Of a stretch of DNA of 64,000 nucleotides, positions 1 through 8,466 are shown piece by piece. Under the pieces are notes generated by a model. It did not search any database and had not been told where the DNA came from. It was given only the letters and a program-made list of their open reading frames with translations. The stretch's first letter is position 1, and each line of letters starts with the position of its first letter. Source of the DNA: Faecalibacterium taiwanense (GTDB lineage: Bacteria; Bacillota; Clostridia; Oscillospirales; Ruminococcaceae); NCBI RefSeq assembly GCF_036632915.2, contig NZ_CP155552.1, positions 558,001 to 622,000 on the forward strand. Reading direction: 5' to 3'. A program made the translations under genes and the position numbers.

Positions 1-312
1 TATAAAATCCTCTCAATTTATATAAAGGTAAAAAAGCACTTACCCTCTTATTGTACAATGAAATGCCATCATCTTTCAACCCTTGCAGAGACGTTTGTGG
101 AAAAAGTGGTGGCACTTGAGCAGGATTTTACATCCCTTTCCGGCTTTTTACGTTGGCGCGGATGCAGCCGCACCGGTTTTACCAAAGCTTTGCGGCGGCA
201 TGGTTTTTCCCCGCAAGGCGGTGCGCTACAATAAAAGCGTTCCCACAAGAAGAAAAACGGGGCCTGAGGCAGGCCCGCAATGTTTGATTGAATGAAAAGA
301 GAGGATCACGTC
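1..312. other. Gene-free leader region upstream of the alkaline phosphatase
   Basis: I find no convincing gene here. A 7-bp perfect hairpin (arms 260-266 and 270-276, loop AGG) lies just before the phosphatase start and has no T tract, so it would be a 5'-UTR structure rather than a terminator. An 8-bp palindrome TTGTACAA lies at 51-58. No promoter stands out clearly. Confidence 0.4.
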
Positions 313-1859
313 ATGAAAGAAAACAAGATCTCCCGCCGCAGCTTTCTCAAGTTTGGCGCAGCTGCTTCTGCCGCCGGCATGATGGCTGCTGCACCCGTTG
401 CCGCAAACGCAGCACAGCCGGATGCGGATGCCGCAGCCGACGAGGAAAACTGCCTGCTGGGCCTGTTCCAGAAACCCAAGTACATCTTCCTGTTCATCGG
501 CGACGGCATGGGCACTGCCCAGATCCAGTCTGCCCGCTTCTACAAGGGCACCGTGGACAACAACGGCGCTGTGACCGAGGCCGACCTGAGCTTCACCAGC
601 TTCCCCACCGTGGGCAGTGTGACTACCTACGACAGCACTTCTTTCTGCCCGGACTCCGCTTCCACCGCAACCTCCATCGCCACTGGCCACAAGACCGAGA
701 GCGGTGTCATCAATATGTGCCCGTGGACCCGCGATGTGCCCTATGAGACCATTGCCGAAAAGCTGCACGCCCAGAAGGGCTACAAGGTGGGCATCATCTC
801 CTCGGTCAATATCGACCACGCCACTCCCGCCGCCTTCTACGCTCATCAGAAGACCCGCAAGAACTACTACCAGATCGGCGTAGAGCTGGCAAACTCCGGC
901 TTTGAATACTTTGCCGGCGGCGAGTTCCAGAAGGTGAACGGCGACGGCACCGGCCCCAACAACCACGAGGTGGCTGCTCAGGCTGGCTACAATGTGGTCA
1001 CCACGCAGGCGGGTGCTGCTGCACTGACCGCAGGCGCAGGCAAGACCCTGATCATTGCCGAAAATCTGGCCGACGGCAAGGCCATGAACTACGCCATGGA
1101 CGCCGCTGCAGGCGAGTGGCAGCTGACCGACTACGTGAAAAAGGGCATCGAGCTGCTGGATAACCCCAAAGGCTTCTTCCTGATGACCGAGAGCGGTAAG
1201 ATCGACTGGGCCTGCCATGCAAACGATGCCGCTGCTTCCATCCACGATGTGCTGGAGATGAGCAACGCCGTGCAGGCAGCTGTGGAGTTCCAGAACAAGC
1301 ACCCCAATGATACCCTGATCCTCGTCACTGCCGACCACGAGACCGGCGGTATGGCCATCGGCTACAAGACCACCAACTACGACACCTTCCTGACGAACCT
1401 GACCCACCAGAAGATGTCCTACGCAAAGTTTGATTCCACCTATGTGCAGAACTACATCGCCAACAAGACCCCTTTGAAGCTGCCATGCAGGATGTGAAGG
1501 CAAGCTTCGGCCTGACCCTGCCCACCGACCCGGATGCCGCCAACGCCGGCAAGCTGCTGCTGACCGACTACGAGGTGCAGAACCTGCGCACCGCCTACGA
1601 GCGCACCCTGAAGGTCGGCTCTGCCAGCCAGAAGGACATGTCTCAGCAGGACTATGAGCTGTACGGTACCTATATCCCGTTCAGCATGGCAATCTGCCAC
1701 ACCATCAACCACAAGTCCGGCATGGATCATACCACCTACGCCCACACCGGTGCCATGGTGAACGTCTACGCCAACGGCGTGGGTGCGGAGAAGTTCGGCG
1801 GCGTGTTCGACAACACCGAGATCTTCCACAAGCTGGCAGACCTGACCAAGGTCAAGTAA
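313..1859 (+). pseudogene. Tat-exported alkaline phosphatase, interrupted by a -1 frameshift near 1470
   Basis: PhoA-family alkaline phosphatase, which hydrolyses phosphomonoesters outside the cytoplasm using Zn and Mg. The N-terminus carries a twin-arginine signal (SRRSFLKFG, then an alanine-rich h-region). Family motifs are present in order: metal-binding FIGDGMG, nucleophile motif DSASTA, MTESGKIDWACH with metal ligands, and TADHETGG. I chose ATG 313 over 292 because a GAGAGG ribosome site precedes it at the right distance. The first frame stops at 1497 after NKTP, and the rest (FEAAMQDV to DLTKVK) continues in another frame to 1859. Adding one C to the ACCCCTTT run near 1470 restores a full protein of about 515 aa. 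All active-site motifs lie before the break. A strong terminator follows at 1902-1953. Either a recent pseudogene or a homopolymer sequencing error; I favour error. Confidence 0.85.
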
Positions 1860-1901
1860 AGCTTCACTAGACTGATCTTCCACATTTTTCCCGGATAAAA
1901 T

Positions 1902-1953
1902 AAAACCTCCCTGCTCTGGAACCGCAGCGACTGCGGCCGGGCAGGGAGGTTTT
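1902..1953 (+). terminator. Rho-independent terminator of the alkaline phosphatase gene
   Basis: The 13-bp perfect arms 1902-1914 and 1941-1953 enclose a second hairpin (CCGCAG/CTGCGG at 1922-1936). The outer stem ends in AAAA/TTTT pairs, so a U tract is provided in the plus direction. Confidence 0.8.
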
Positions 1954-1989
1954 GCGTTGATTATGCTGTTTGCCTTTGCGGCTCCGCGG

Positions 1990-2090
1990 GTGAAAAAACA
2001 AATCGGGAAAGTCCGCAGACTTTCCCGATTTGTAATTTAGAAAATGATTCCGCTGAATATGGCCAGAGCAAAGCGGAGGCCATTCAAAAT
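1990..2090 (-). repeat. 3'-end element family A, copy 1 (terminator of mscL)
   Basis: Read from mscL, the element begins at its stop codon. Module 1 contains an imperfect GGCC..CCGCTT..GCTCTGGCC..TTCAGCGG fold (about 2048-2086). A terminator hairpin follows, with 15-bp perfect arms 1999-2013 and 2018-2032 around a TGCG loop (gene strand) and then a TTTTTTCAC tail. The same architecture recurs at 33.5, 55.4, 55.9 and 62.0 kb. Confidence 0.75.
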
Positions 2091-2543
2091 TTAATTGTTG
2101 ATCTCCGGGAAGCCCTCCAGCTTGCTGGTGCAGTGGGGGCAGCGCACCGCCTTGATGGAAATCTCGCTCTGGCAGTAGGGACACACCTTGGTGGTGGGCT
2201 CTGCGGGAGCTTCCGGCTCAGCAGGCTTCTTGTGCAGGGCGTTGATGGTCTTGATGACCACGAACAGCACGAATGCTACGATGAGGAAGTTAATGATGGC
2301 ATTGATGAAGGAACCAATGCCGATCATCACATCGCCCACATGGATGCCGACGTCCGAGAAATCGGCGTTGAAAAACAGGCCGATGGCGGGGTTGATGATG
2401 TCGTTCACCAGTGAGTTGACGATGGCGGTAAAGGCACCGCCGATCACAACGCCGACTGCCATATCCAGCACATTGCCGCGCATGGCAAAGGCCTTGAACT
2501 CTTCAAAAAACTTTTTGATGCCTTTCACTTCTTTTTCTGCCAT
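2091..2543 (-). CDS. mscL: Large-conductance mechanosensitive channel MscL with C-terminal zinc ribbon
   Basis: Homopentameric membrane channel that opens under membrane tension and releases solutes on hypo-osmotic shock. The N-terminal part is typical MscL: FKAFAMRGNVLDMAVGVVIGGAF forms the amphipathic helix and TM1, and a second TM (INAIINFLIVAFVLFVVIK) follows a periplasmic loop. After about residue 100 the usual cytoplasmic helix is replaced by a Pro/Glu linker and a zinc ribbon with two CxxC pairs (CPYC and CPHC). The protein has 150 aa. I place the start at 2543 (MAEKEVKG) because the upstream 12 residues look non-native and AAAGGAG lies upstream. Single gene with its own terminator (family A copy 1). 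The channel assignment is firm; the zinc ribbon's role is unknown. Confidence 0.93.
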   Translation of the reverse strand: MAEKEVKGIKKFFEEFKAFAMRGNVLDMAVGVVIGGAFTAIVNSLVNDIINPAIGLFFNADFSDVGIHVGDVMIGIGSFINAIINFLIVAFVLFVVIKTINALHKKPAEPEAPAEPTTKVCPYCQSEISIKAVRCPHCTSKLEGFPEINN

Positions 2544-2658
2544 AAGAAAATCCACTCCTTTACTCCCTTTATGCCGCAAGGGAACGTATTTGCGTCTATG
2601 ATAGCGGATTTTTGGCGTGATTGCAAGGGAAAATGACAGCCTCAGCCCTCTTTTGGCA

Positions 2659-2697
2659 AAAAATAAAACGGGAAAGCCCGCAGACTTTCCCGTTTTG
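2659..2697 (-). terminator. Terminator of the lipoprotein gene
   Basis: On the minus strand AACGGGAAAG pairs with CTTTCCCGTT, followed by TTATTTTTT. The loop TCTGCGGG resembles the TGCG loop of the family A elements, but the conserved upstream module is missing. Confidence 0.8.
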
Positions 2698-2714
2698 CAA
2701 GGATGAAACAGTTT

Positions 2715-3206
2715 TTAATTTTCCGGTGCAGTAAAAGCGATGGGGGTAGCACCTGCAGCGGCATCCACACTCAGCAGGGAGATGGGAGCGACCTCGTAGT
2801 GCAGGGTCTCAAAGCTCTGGGTCTGGCCGTCCTCGGTGGTGAACTCCAGAATGTAGGTCACGTCGGACTGCTTGTCGGCCTCCACGTCGCGGGTGATGAC
2901 GATGTTCTCGCCGTCAGCCAGACCGTTCTCGCCGGCCAGATTGTCGCCCTTCTCGTCGCTGCCTGCATCGTACAGGTACAGCTCGGTGACGGTAGAACCG
3001 GTGGTGTTGTACACAGTGTACTCAGCGGTGGTGGGCTCAGCTGCTTCGCTGGAAGCAGCCTCAGAGCTTGCAGCCTCGGAAGAAGCGGCAGCAGAAGAAG
3101 CCACAGAAGAGGAAGCGGCGGTGGAGGATGCAGAAGAACCGCAGGCGGTCATGCCAACAGCCAGTGCTGCAGCGGCAGCAACGATCGCAATGTTCTTGAG
3201 TTTCAT
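2715..3206 (-). CDS. Small secreted lipoprotein of unknown function
   Basis: 163 aa. The signal peptide (MKLKNIAIVAAAAALAVG) ends in a lipobox-like MTAC, so the cysteine near residue 22 is probably lipidated and the protein anchored outside the membrane. A linker of about 30 residues made almost only of Ser, Ala and Glu follows. The C-terminal domain of about 100 residues (from TAEYTVYNTTG) has alternating beta-strand-like stretches, no cysteine and no catalytic motif I recognise. I chose the ATG at 3206 because AAAGGAG lies 10 bases upstream and translation from 3389 would bury the signal peptide. It has its own promoter (3277-3305) and terminator. Adhesion or ligand binding is possible but unsupported. 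Confidence 0.8.
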   Translation of the reverse strand: MKLKNIAIVAAAAALAVGMTACGSSASSTAASSSVASSAAASSEAASSEAASSEAAEPTTAEYTVYNTTGSTVTELYLYDAGSDEKGDNLAGENGLADGENIVITRDVEADKQSDVTYILEFTTEDGQTQSFETLHYEVAPISLLSVDAAAGATPIAFTAPEN

Positions 3207-3276
3207 GTGAAATATACTCCTTTGAAATTTCTTCGTATTCAGATCAACCAACAGGGTGTGATGGATGATGAAGACG

Positions 3277-3305
3277 ATTATACGGGAATTTCGACAAAAA
3301 ATCAA
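3277..3305 (-). promoter_or_regulatory. Promoter of the lipoprotein gene
   Basis: On the minus strand the -35 is TTGATT (3300-3305), the spacer is 17 bp and the -10 is a perfect TATAAT (3277-3282). The leader to ATG 3206 is about 65 nt. Confidence 0.75.
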
Positions 3306-3429
3306 GACGCCTATGTGCATTTTGAACGATAAAACAGGAATTGTTACCAATTTGACATGAAATTGGAACATTTTAACATGAGCTGACATGAAGCAAAGTT
3401 TTGTAGGAAAGGCCGCTTGCCGCTTTGTA

Positions 3430-3472
3430 AAAAGACAGCCCCATGCAGACTTTGGCCTGCACAGAGCTGTCT
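3430..3472 (-). terminator. Terminator of kduD
   Basis: The minus-strand arms AGACAGC and GCTGTCT enclose an inner GTGCAG/CTGCAT stem, followed by TTTTT. It lies just after the kduD stop codon. Confidence 0.75.
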
Positions 3473-3510
3473 GGTCGGAAGGTTGAAGAAGACGCAGTGC
3501 CCAAATGGCT

Positions 3511-4311
3511 TTACTTGGGCTGGCGGCCGATGTAAGCCAGAATGCCGCCGTCGGCGTACAGGATCTGGCCGTTCACAAAGTCGGAAGCGTGGCTTGCAAG
3601 GAACACGCAGGGGCCCACCATGTCGTCCGGCTCACCCCAGCGGCCTGCGGGGGTCTTGGCGGTGATGAACTGGTCGAAAGGGTGGCGGCTGCCGTCCGGC
3701 TGCACCTCCCGCAGAGGTGCGGTCTGGGCGGTGGCAATGTAGCCGGGGCCCATGCCGTTGCACTGGATGTTGTACTCGCCGTACTCGGAAGCGATGTTCT
3801 TGGTGAGCATCTTCAGTGCACCCTTGGCGGCAGCGTAGGCGGAGACGGTCTCGCGGCCCAGTTCGCTCATCATGGAGCAGATGTTGATGATCTTGCCCTC
3901 GCGCTTTTCCATCATGTCCGGCAGAACGGCCTTGGAGCAGTTGAAGGCACCGCCTACATGCACATCGATGACCCGCATAAAGTCGGCGTGGCTCATCTCG
4001 ATCATGGGCACGCGCTTCATCAGGCCGGCATTGTTTACCAGAATGTCCACAGGGCCGACCTCGGCCTTGATCTTTGCAACCATGGCGTTCACAGCGTCCT
4101 CATCGGACACGTCGGCCACATAGCCGTGTGCGTCGATGCCGGCTGCCTTGTATGCTGCAAGGCCCTTTTCAAGGCTTGCTTCGGAAGAGCAGTTGAAGCA
4201 GATGGCGGCACCGCACTTGGCCATGCCTTCGGCGATGGAAAAACCGATGCCGTGGGCACCGCCGGTGATCAGAGCCACCTTGCCCTGCAGGTTGAAAGCG
4301 GAAAGATCCAT
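3511..4311 (-). CDS. kduD: 2-dehydro-3-deoxy-D-gluconate 5-dehydrogenase (KduD-type SDR)
   Basis: Short-chain dehydrogenase of 266 aa. The cofactor-binding motif TGGAHGIG lies near residue 17 and NNAG near 95. The catalytic Ser lies in the ICSMMSE strand, and the YAAAK pair (Tyr/Lys) near 160. With kduI next to it, the likely reaction is NAD-linked reduction of 3-deoxy-D-glycero-2,5-hexodiulosonate to 2-keto-3-deoxygluconate in breakdown of unsaturated pectin oligomers. The fold alone cannot exclude gluconate 5-dehydrogenase (IdnO-like), so the specific call rests on context. It is the last gene of the minus-strand kdgA-kdgK-kduI-kduD series, but a strong terminator (4343-4378) separates it from kduI, so its expression is probably lower or independently driven. 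Confidence 0.82.
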   Translation of the reverse strand: MDLSAFNLQGKVALITGGAHGIGFSIAEGMAKCGAAICFNCSSEASLEKGLAAYKAAGIDAHGYVADVSDEDAVNAMVAKIKAEVGPVDILVNNAGLMKRVPMIEMSHADFMRVIDVHVGGAFNCSKAVLPDMMEKREGKIINICSMMSELGRETVSAYAAAKGALKMLTKNIASEYGEYNIQCNGMGPGYIATAQTAPLREVQPDGSRHPFDQFITAKTPAGRWGEPDDMVGPCVFLASHASDFVNGQILYADGGILAYIGRQPK

Positions 4312-4342
4312 GATTTTCTCCTTCTCAAGTTAAATTTTTAGC

Positions 4343-4378
4343 AAAAAGCCCCGTACCGGTGGACCCGGTACGGGGCTT
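4343..4378 (-). terminator. Terminator between kduI and kduD
   Basis: The 12-bp perfect arms 4346-4357 and 4367-4378 are followed on the minus strand by TTTTT. It sits inside an otherwise co-directional gene series and should limit read-through into kduD. Confidence 0.85.
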
Positions 4379-4392
4379 GTGTATGGTGCTTT

Positions 4393-5241
4393 TTAGCGCA
4401 GGTCAGTGGTAGCGATGTTGTCCATGTCGTCAAACTCCATGTTCTCGCCGCCCATTGCCCAGATAAACGTATAGTTCGAGGTGCCTACGCCGCTGTGAAT
4501 GCTCCAAGAAGGGCTGATGACAGCATCCTCGTTGTGCATCACGATGTGGCGGGTCTGGGTAGGCTCGCCGCACATGTGGAACACCACCTGCCCCTCGGGC
4601 AGTTCAAAGTAGGTATAAATTTCCATGCGCCGCTCGTGGGTGTGGCTGGGCATCGTGTTCCAGTTGGAACCGGATTCCAGTTCGGTCATACCCATGCTCA
4701 GCTGGCAGGTCTTCAGCACATCCGGGTGGATGAACTGATTGATGGTGCGCTTATTGCAGGTCTCGACGCTGCCCAGAGGACGGTGATTTGCATCGGCCAT
4801 CTTGATCAGGCGGGTCTCGTAAGAGCAATGTGCGGGAGCGGATACCATGTAGAATTTGGCGGGATGCTCCGGGTCGGCGGAAGCAAAGGTGACTTCCTTG
4901 GTGCCCTTGGTGATGTACAGGCAGTCCTTGTAGCCCAGCTCGTACTTCACGCCGTCGGCCACCACGATACCGGTGGAATCCTTGCCGATGTTGAACATGC
5001 CGATCTCGCGGCGCTCCAGAAAGTAGTGGGTGCCGAAGTTTGCCCACACATCGATGCCCTTGTCGATGGACACGGTCTCGTGCACCGGCATGCAGCCCAG
5101 CGTGACCATACGGTCCACATGGCTGTACACAGCAACGACCTCATCGGCCTTGTACAGGCCGGTGATGAGCATTTCGTCCCGCATTTCTTCAGTGGTATAG
5201 CGCTTGAAATCCTTCTGGTTGCAGGAGTAGCGGATATCCAT
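4393..5241 (-). CDS. kduI: 5-dehydro-4-deoxy-D-glucuronate isomerase KduI
   Basis: 282 aa, the usual KduI length. It converts 5-keto-4-deoxyuronate, released by pectate or glycosaminoglycan lyases and unsaturated hydrolases, into 3-deoxy-D-glycero-2,5-hexodiulosonate, which KduD then reduces. Family features include the N-terminal RYTTEEMRDEMLI segment, GCMPVHETV, and the cupin metal site with HTHERRMEIYTYFE (His, His, Glu) and a later His in SWSIHSGVG. The gene lies 19 bp downstream of kdgK and reads in the same direction. The recognition is strong. No polysaccharide lyase lies in the window, so the substrate probably arrives by import or from distant genes. Confidence 0.93.
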   Translation of the reverse strand: MDIRYSCNQKDFKRYTTEEMRDEMLITGLYKADEVVAVYSHVDRMVTLGCMPVHETVSIDKGIDVWANFGTHYFLERREIGMFNIGKDSTGIVVADGVKYELGYKDCLYITKGTKEVTFASADPEHPAKFYMVSAPAHCSYETRLIKMADANHRPLGSVETCNKRTINQFIHPDVLKTCQLSMGMTELESGSNWNTMPSHTHERRMEIYTYFELPEGQVVFHMCGEPTQTRHIVMHNEDAVISPSWSIHSGVGTSNYTFIWAMGGENMEFDDMDNIATTDLR

Positions 5242-5260
5242 TGTGGACTCCTTCCTGCAA

Positions 5261-6286
5261 TTAGCGCTGGATACGGCCGGAACCGTCGCCGCCAGCCAGC
5301 TTCTCGACCTCGGACACGGTCATCATGTTGTAGTCGCCCTCGATGGAGTGCTTCAGAGCAGAAGCAGCAACAGCGAACTCAACAGCTTCCTGAGTGGTCT
5401 TGCCGGTCAGCAGGCTGTAGATCAGGCCGCCGCCGAAGGAGTCACCGCCGCCAACGCGGTCGATGATCTTCAGCTCGTACTTCTTGGAGAAGCAGTACTC
5501 ATTGGAAGCAACATCATACAGCATTGCGCTCCAGCCGTTCTCGGAAGCGTTGTGGCTCTCACGCAGGGTGATAGCGACCTTCTCGAAGTGGAACTTGTCA
5601 GCCAGCTGCTTAGCCACGCTCTTGTAGCCCTCAGCATTCAGCTTGCCGCCGTAGATATCGGTAGCCTCGGCCTCAATGCCGAACACGTCCTTTGCGTCCT
5701 CCTCGTTGGAGATGCACACGTCAACATACTGGCACAGATCGGTCATGGCAGCGCGGGCCTGCTCACGGGTCCACAGCTTGCCGCGATAGTTCAGGTCGCA
5801 GCTGATCTTCACGCCGTGAGCCTTAGCAGCCTTGCAGGCCTCGCGGCAGATCTCGACGACATTCTCGCCCAGAGCCGGGGTGATGCCGGTGAAGTGGAAC
5901 CAGTCCACGCCCTCGAAGATCTTATCCCAATCAAAGTCGGAGGGCTGAGCCAGCTGGATGGCACTGTTGGCACGGTCGTAGATGCAGACGGAACCACGCT
6001 GAGAAGCACCCTTCTCGTTGTAGTAGATGCCAACGCGATCGCCGCCGCGGGTGATCATGCTGGTGTCAACGCCGTAACGGCGCAGGCTGTTGACAGCGGC
6101 CTGACCGATTGCGTGTGCGGGGAGCTTAGTGACGAAAGCTGCGTCCAGACCGTAGTTGGCCAGAGAAACAGCAACGTTTGCCTCGCCGCCGCCGAAGCTG
6201 AACTCCAGGCTGTTAGCCTGAACGAAACGCTCGTAGTTGAACGGCTGCAGACGAACCATCAGTTCGCCAAAAGTAACGACTTTCAT
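5261..6286 (-). CDS. kdgK: 2-keto-3-deoxygluconate kinase (PfkB family)
   Basis: 341-aa ribokinase/PfkB-type sugar kinase that phosphorylates KDG to KDPG with ATP. The N-terminal glycine-rich motif FGGGEANVAVSLA matches PfkB signature 1. The C-terminal DRVGGGDSFGGGL is signature 2, with the catalytic Asp and the anion hole. It follows kdgA by 93 bp, a gap holding a CTGCTGCG/CGCAGCAG hairpin (6325-6352), and precedes kduI. This is the only kinase in the uronate series, so KDG is the natural substrate. A related hexose kinase remains possible from sequence alone, but the context makes KdgK much more likely. Confidence 0.9.
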   Translation of the reverse strand: MKVVTFGELMVRLQPFNYERFVQANSLEFSFGGGEANVAVSLANYGLDAAFVTKLPAHAIGQAAVNSLRRYGVDTSMITRGGDRVGIYYNEKGASQRGSVCIYDRANSAIQLAQPSDFDWDKIFEGVDWFHFTGITPALGENVVEICREACKAAKAHGVKISCDLNYRGKLWTREQARAAMTDLCQYVDVCISNEEDAKDVFGIEAEATDIYGGKLNAEGYKSVAKQLADKFHFEKVAITLRESHNASENGWSAMLYDVASNEYCFSKKYELKIIDRVGGGDSFGGGLIYSLLTGKTTQEAVEFAVAASALKHSIEGDYNMMTVSEVEKLAGGDGSGRIQR

Positions 6287-6379
6287 TGGTTATTCTCCTT
6301 TTATTTACAGGTGTTTATGACCTTCTGCTGCGGGGCATCCCCGGCGCAGCAGGGCTTTCACGGATAGGGGAGCCGGAGC

Positions 6380-7342
6380 TCAGGCCTGAACCAGGTGGAA
6401 TGCGAAGCCGCCGATCTCGTCTGCAAAGTAGCAGGCGATGGTCTTGCCGTTCTTCACGACCTTGCTGTCCAGATCGAACTTGGCGCCGCGCTGAGACAGG
6501 TGATAGATGGCACGATCCACGTTGTTGCAGCCGATGGCGATGTGGCCATTGGTGCCGCGGCCGGGCTTCTTCATGATCTCGAACTCCTTGTTGCCGACAA
6601 AGATGCTGGAATTGCCGGGAGCGACCTTCATGTTCAGCAGGCTGCCGATGAGGTTTGCCAACTTCATGGCCTCTTCCTCGTTCTCGGTGTTGATGCCAAC
6701 GTGCATCAGCTTCAGGCCCAGCATGGTGTCAACCGCTTCCTTGCTCTGAGCGGTGATCTTTGCCCAGTCGCCAGCCTTGATCACGTCGCTCTTGCACATC
6801 CAGGTGCCGCCCACAGCGAAGATCTGGTCATAGCCCAGATAATCGTTGACGTTCTTTGCATTGACACCGCCGGTGCACATCCAGCGTGCGCTCTTCAGGG
6901 CAGCGCCGATGTTCTTCAGCATGCCGACACCGCCGTTTGCCTCAGCGGGGAAGAACTTCAGGGCCTCGCAGCCCATGTTCATAGCCTGCTGCATCTCGCC
7001 TGCAGAGCAGGTGCCGGGCATCATGATGCCGCCCTTGTCGATAACGTGCTTGCAGACTTCGGGATCGAAGCCGGGAGCAACGATGAAGGAAGCACCAGCT
7101 GCCATTGCACGGTCAGCCTGCTCGGTGGTCAGGACAGTGCCTGCGCCCAGCAGCATCTCGGGCATCTCCTCGTGGATCTTGCGGATGCACTCCTCAGCGC
7201 ATGCGGTACGGAAGGTGACCTCAGCTGCGGGCAGACCGCCGTCAGCCAGAGCCTTGCACAGGGGCAGGGCTTCATCAACGCTGTTAAAAGCGATAACAGG
7301 GATAATGCCGATCTGATAGACCTTTTCTACGATGGGATTCAT
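6380..7342 (-). CDS. kdgA: KDPG/KHG aldolase fused to a glyoxalase-like (VOC) C-terminal domain
   Basis: The first 205 or so residues are a class I KDPG/4-hydroxy-2-oxoglutarate aldolase. PAAEVTFRT contains the catalytic Glu, the LLGAGTVLT strand follows, and the Schiff-base Lys lies in ALKFFPAE. It splits KDPG into pyruvate and glyceraldehyde-3-phosphate. Residues of about 215-320 form a second domain (KLMHVGINTENEEEA, then HIAIGCNNVDRA and the GFAFHLVQ end) with the repeated beta-alpha-beta-beta pattern of VOC/glyoxalase proteins. Ordinary KdgA is about 210 aa, so 320 aa indicates a fusion. I chose ATG 7342 (MNPIVEKV) with AAGGAG upstream. First gene of the kdgA-kdgK-kduI unit, with a promoter at 7431-7459 and a TGTATACA palindrome upstream. 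The role of the second domain is unknown. Confidence 0.9.
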   Translation of the reverse strand: MNPIVEKVYQIGIIPVIAFNSVDEALPLCKALADGGLPAAEVTFRTACAEECIRKIHEEMPEMLLGAGTVLTTEQADRAMAAGASFIVAPGFDPEVCKHVIDKGGIMMPGTCSAGEMQQAMNMGCEALKFFPAEANGGVGMLKNIGAALKSARWMCTGGVNAKNVNDYLGYDQIFAVGGTWMCKSDVIKAGDWAKITAQSKEAVDTMLGLKLMHVGINTENEEEAMKLANLIGSLLNMKVAPGNSSIFVGNKEFEIMKKPGRGTNGHIAIGCNNVDRAIYHLSQRGAKFDLDSKVVKNGKTIACYFADEIGGFAFHLVQA

Positions 7343-7430
7343 AAATGCATTTCTCCTTTTAGTTTGAACTCTCTTGGTGCGCGTGGGCTGCCGTTTAGGC
7401 ATGGTGCACCCACTGTGCGCTTGTAATATT

Positions 7431-7459
7431 AGTATAAACGACGGAAACAAGTTTGGTAA
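7431..7459 (-). promoter_or_regulatory. Probable promoter of kdgA-kdgK-kduI
   Basis: The minus-strand -35 is TTACCA (7454-7459), the spacer is 17 bp and the -10 is TATACT (7431-7436). The -35 is weak (4 of 6), consistent with a regulated promoter. Confidence 0.5.
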
Positions 7460-7491
7460 TGCTCAACAAGCACAATGTTTTGCATAAGAGC

Positions 7492-7501
7492 TTGTATACA
7501 T
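7492..7501. promoter_or_regulatory. TTGTATACA-type operator candidate upstream of kdgA
   Basis: TTGTATACAT contains the perfect 8-bp palindrome TGTATACA (7493-7500). The same motif sits at the uxaB and uxaC promoters (48851 and 48965). It fits the TnGT..ACnA half-site pattern typical of GntR/FCD regulators. It lies about 34 bp upstream of the -35. Confidence 0.5.
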
Positions 7502-7554
7502 TGCACAAAAATGACGAATGACCTGAAAAGCAGGGCCGTTTTGCCCCGGTTTGC

Positions 7555-8466
7555 TCAGATGCCGAGCCTGCCGAACAGCTCTGCAACGCCGTCGTGATCG
7601 CAGTCGGCTTCGCTCACAATGCTGCCAATGGCCTTGATCTGGGGCATTCCGTTGGCCATAACAGCGGCGATCCCTGCCTTTTCCAGCATGGCGCGGTCGT
7701 TCTCGCTGTCGCCCACGGCAAGGGTATTCTCATGGGGGATGCCCAGCAGGTCGGCCAGAGCCAGCAGGGCACTGCCCTTATCCACACCGGCAGCGGTCAC
7801 TTCAATGTTATCCGGCGAACCCTGCACCACGGCCACGCCCGGGATAGCCTGAAACTTTGGCAGGGCAGCGGCGGTCTTTTCGGTGCTGTCGAAGAACATG
7901 CACAGTTTTTCGATCTCGTGCGCATGGCGGGACATCCAGCTCTCGATACCGGGAATGACGGTAAAGCGGCCGTCGGTCAGGTTCTGCCGCGCCTCGGAGG
8001 AGAGAAAGTGGGCGGTGCGGGAGGTGAGCTTTGCTATGCCCTCCGGAGTCTTGATGGCAAGGCCGTCGCTGAATACGCTCAGCTCGCCATCGTACTGCTG
8101 GAACAGGTCAAAAGCTTCCCGTGCCACTTCTGTCGGCATCAGGCGGTGCAGCAGGCAGGCGGGTTCGCTGGTGTGGCGCTGGGCAGCGTTGGCATAGCGG
8201 CTGTGCACAGCACCCATGGGGTCATCGCCAAGGTCCCACACGGCGGCACCGTTGGAGGTGATGGCATACCGGATGCCGGGCAGCTTTGCCACAACAGGCG
8301 GCAGACTGGCCAGTGGGCGGCCTGTGGCGGGCACCACCACCACGCCATGCTCTACAGCGCGGGCAATGGCTTGACGGGTGGCAAGGGTGACCTCGTTGTT
8401 CCGGTTCAGCAGGGTGCCGTCCAGATCCAGCGCGGCAAGGCGGACAAGGGGAAAGCTTTGCAACAT
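7555..8466 (-). CDS. HAD-superfamily (Cof/IIB) sugar-phosphate phosphatase
   Basis: 303-aa Cof-type HAD hydrolase. Motif I is LAALDLDGTLL (nucleophile and acid Asp) near residue 11. Motif II is the Thr in VVPATGRP, motif III is a Lys in the DKGSALLAL segment, and motif IV is AVGDSENDRAML. The long insertion between motifs II and III is the IIB cap. These enzymes dephosphorylate sugar phosphates or similar small molecules in the cytoplasm, and the substrate cannot be read from sequence. I chose ATG 8466 (MLQSFPLV) because AAAGGAG precedes it. It lies upstream of kdgA on the same strand, 212 bp away. Some HADs of this type dephosphorylate the riboflavin intermediate ARPP, so that is one alternative role. 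Confidence 0.82.
   Translation of the reverse strand: MLQSFPLVRLAALDLDGTLLNRNNEVTLATRQAIARAVEHGVVVVPATGRPLASLPPVVAKLPGIRYAITSNGAAVWDLGDDPMGAVHSRYANAAQRHTSEPACLLHRLMPTEVAREAFDLFQQYDGELSVFSDGLAIKTPEGIAKLTSRTAHFLSSEARQNLTDGRFTVIPGIESWMSRHAHEIEKLCMFFDSTEKTAAALPKFQAIPGVAVVQGSPDNIEVTAAGVDKGSALLALADLLGIPHENTLAVGDSENDRAMLEKAGIAAVMANGMPQIKAIGSIVSEADCDHDGVAELFGRLGI

Noticed and set aside
51..58. TTGTACAA palindrome as another uronate operator
   Set aside because: It lacks the TA centre of TTGTATACAA and lies upstream of an unrelated phosphatase gene.
226..1503. Long minus-strand reading of 425 aa opposite the phosphatase
   Set aside because: Mirror of a GC-rich coding gene; composition is dominated by Gly, His, Val and Leu with no motif, and no ribosome site or promoter. 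Similar long mirrors lie opposite most genes here (for example 13534-15978, 20167-22383, 30723-33245) and were dropped for the same reason.
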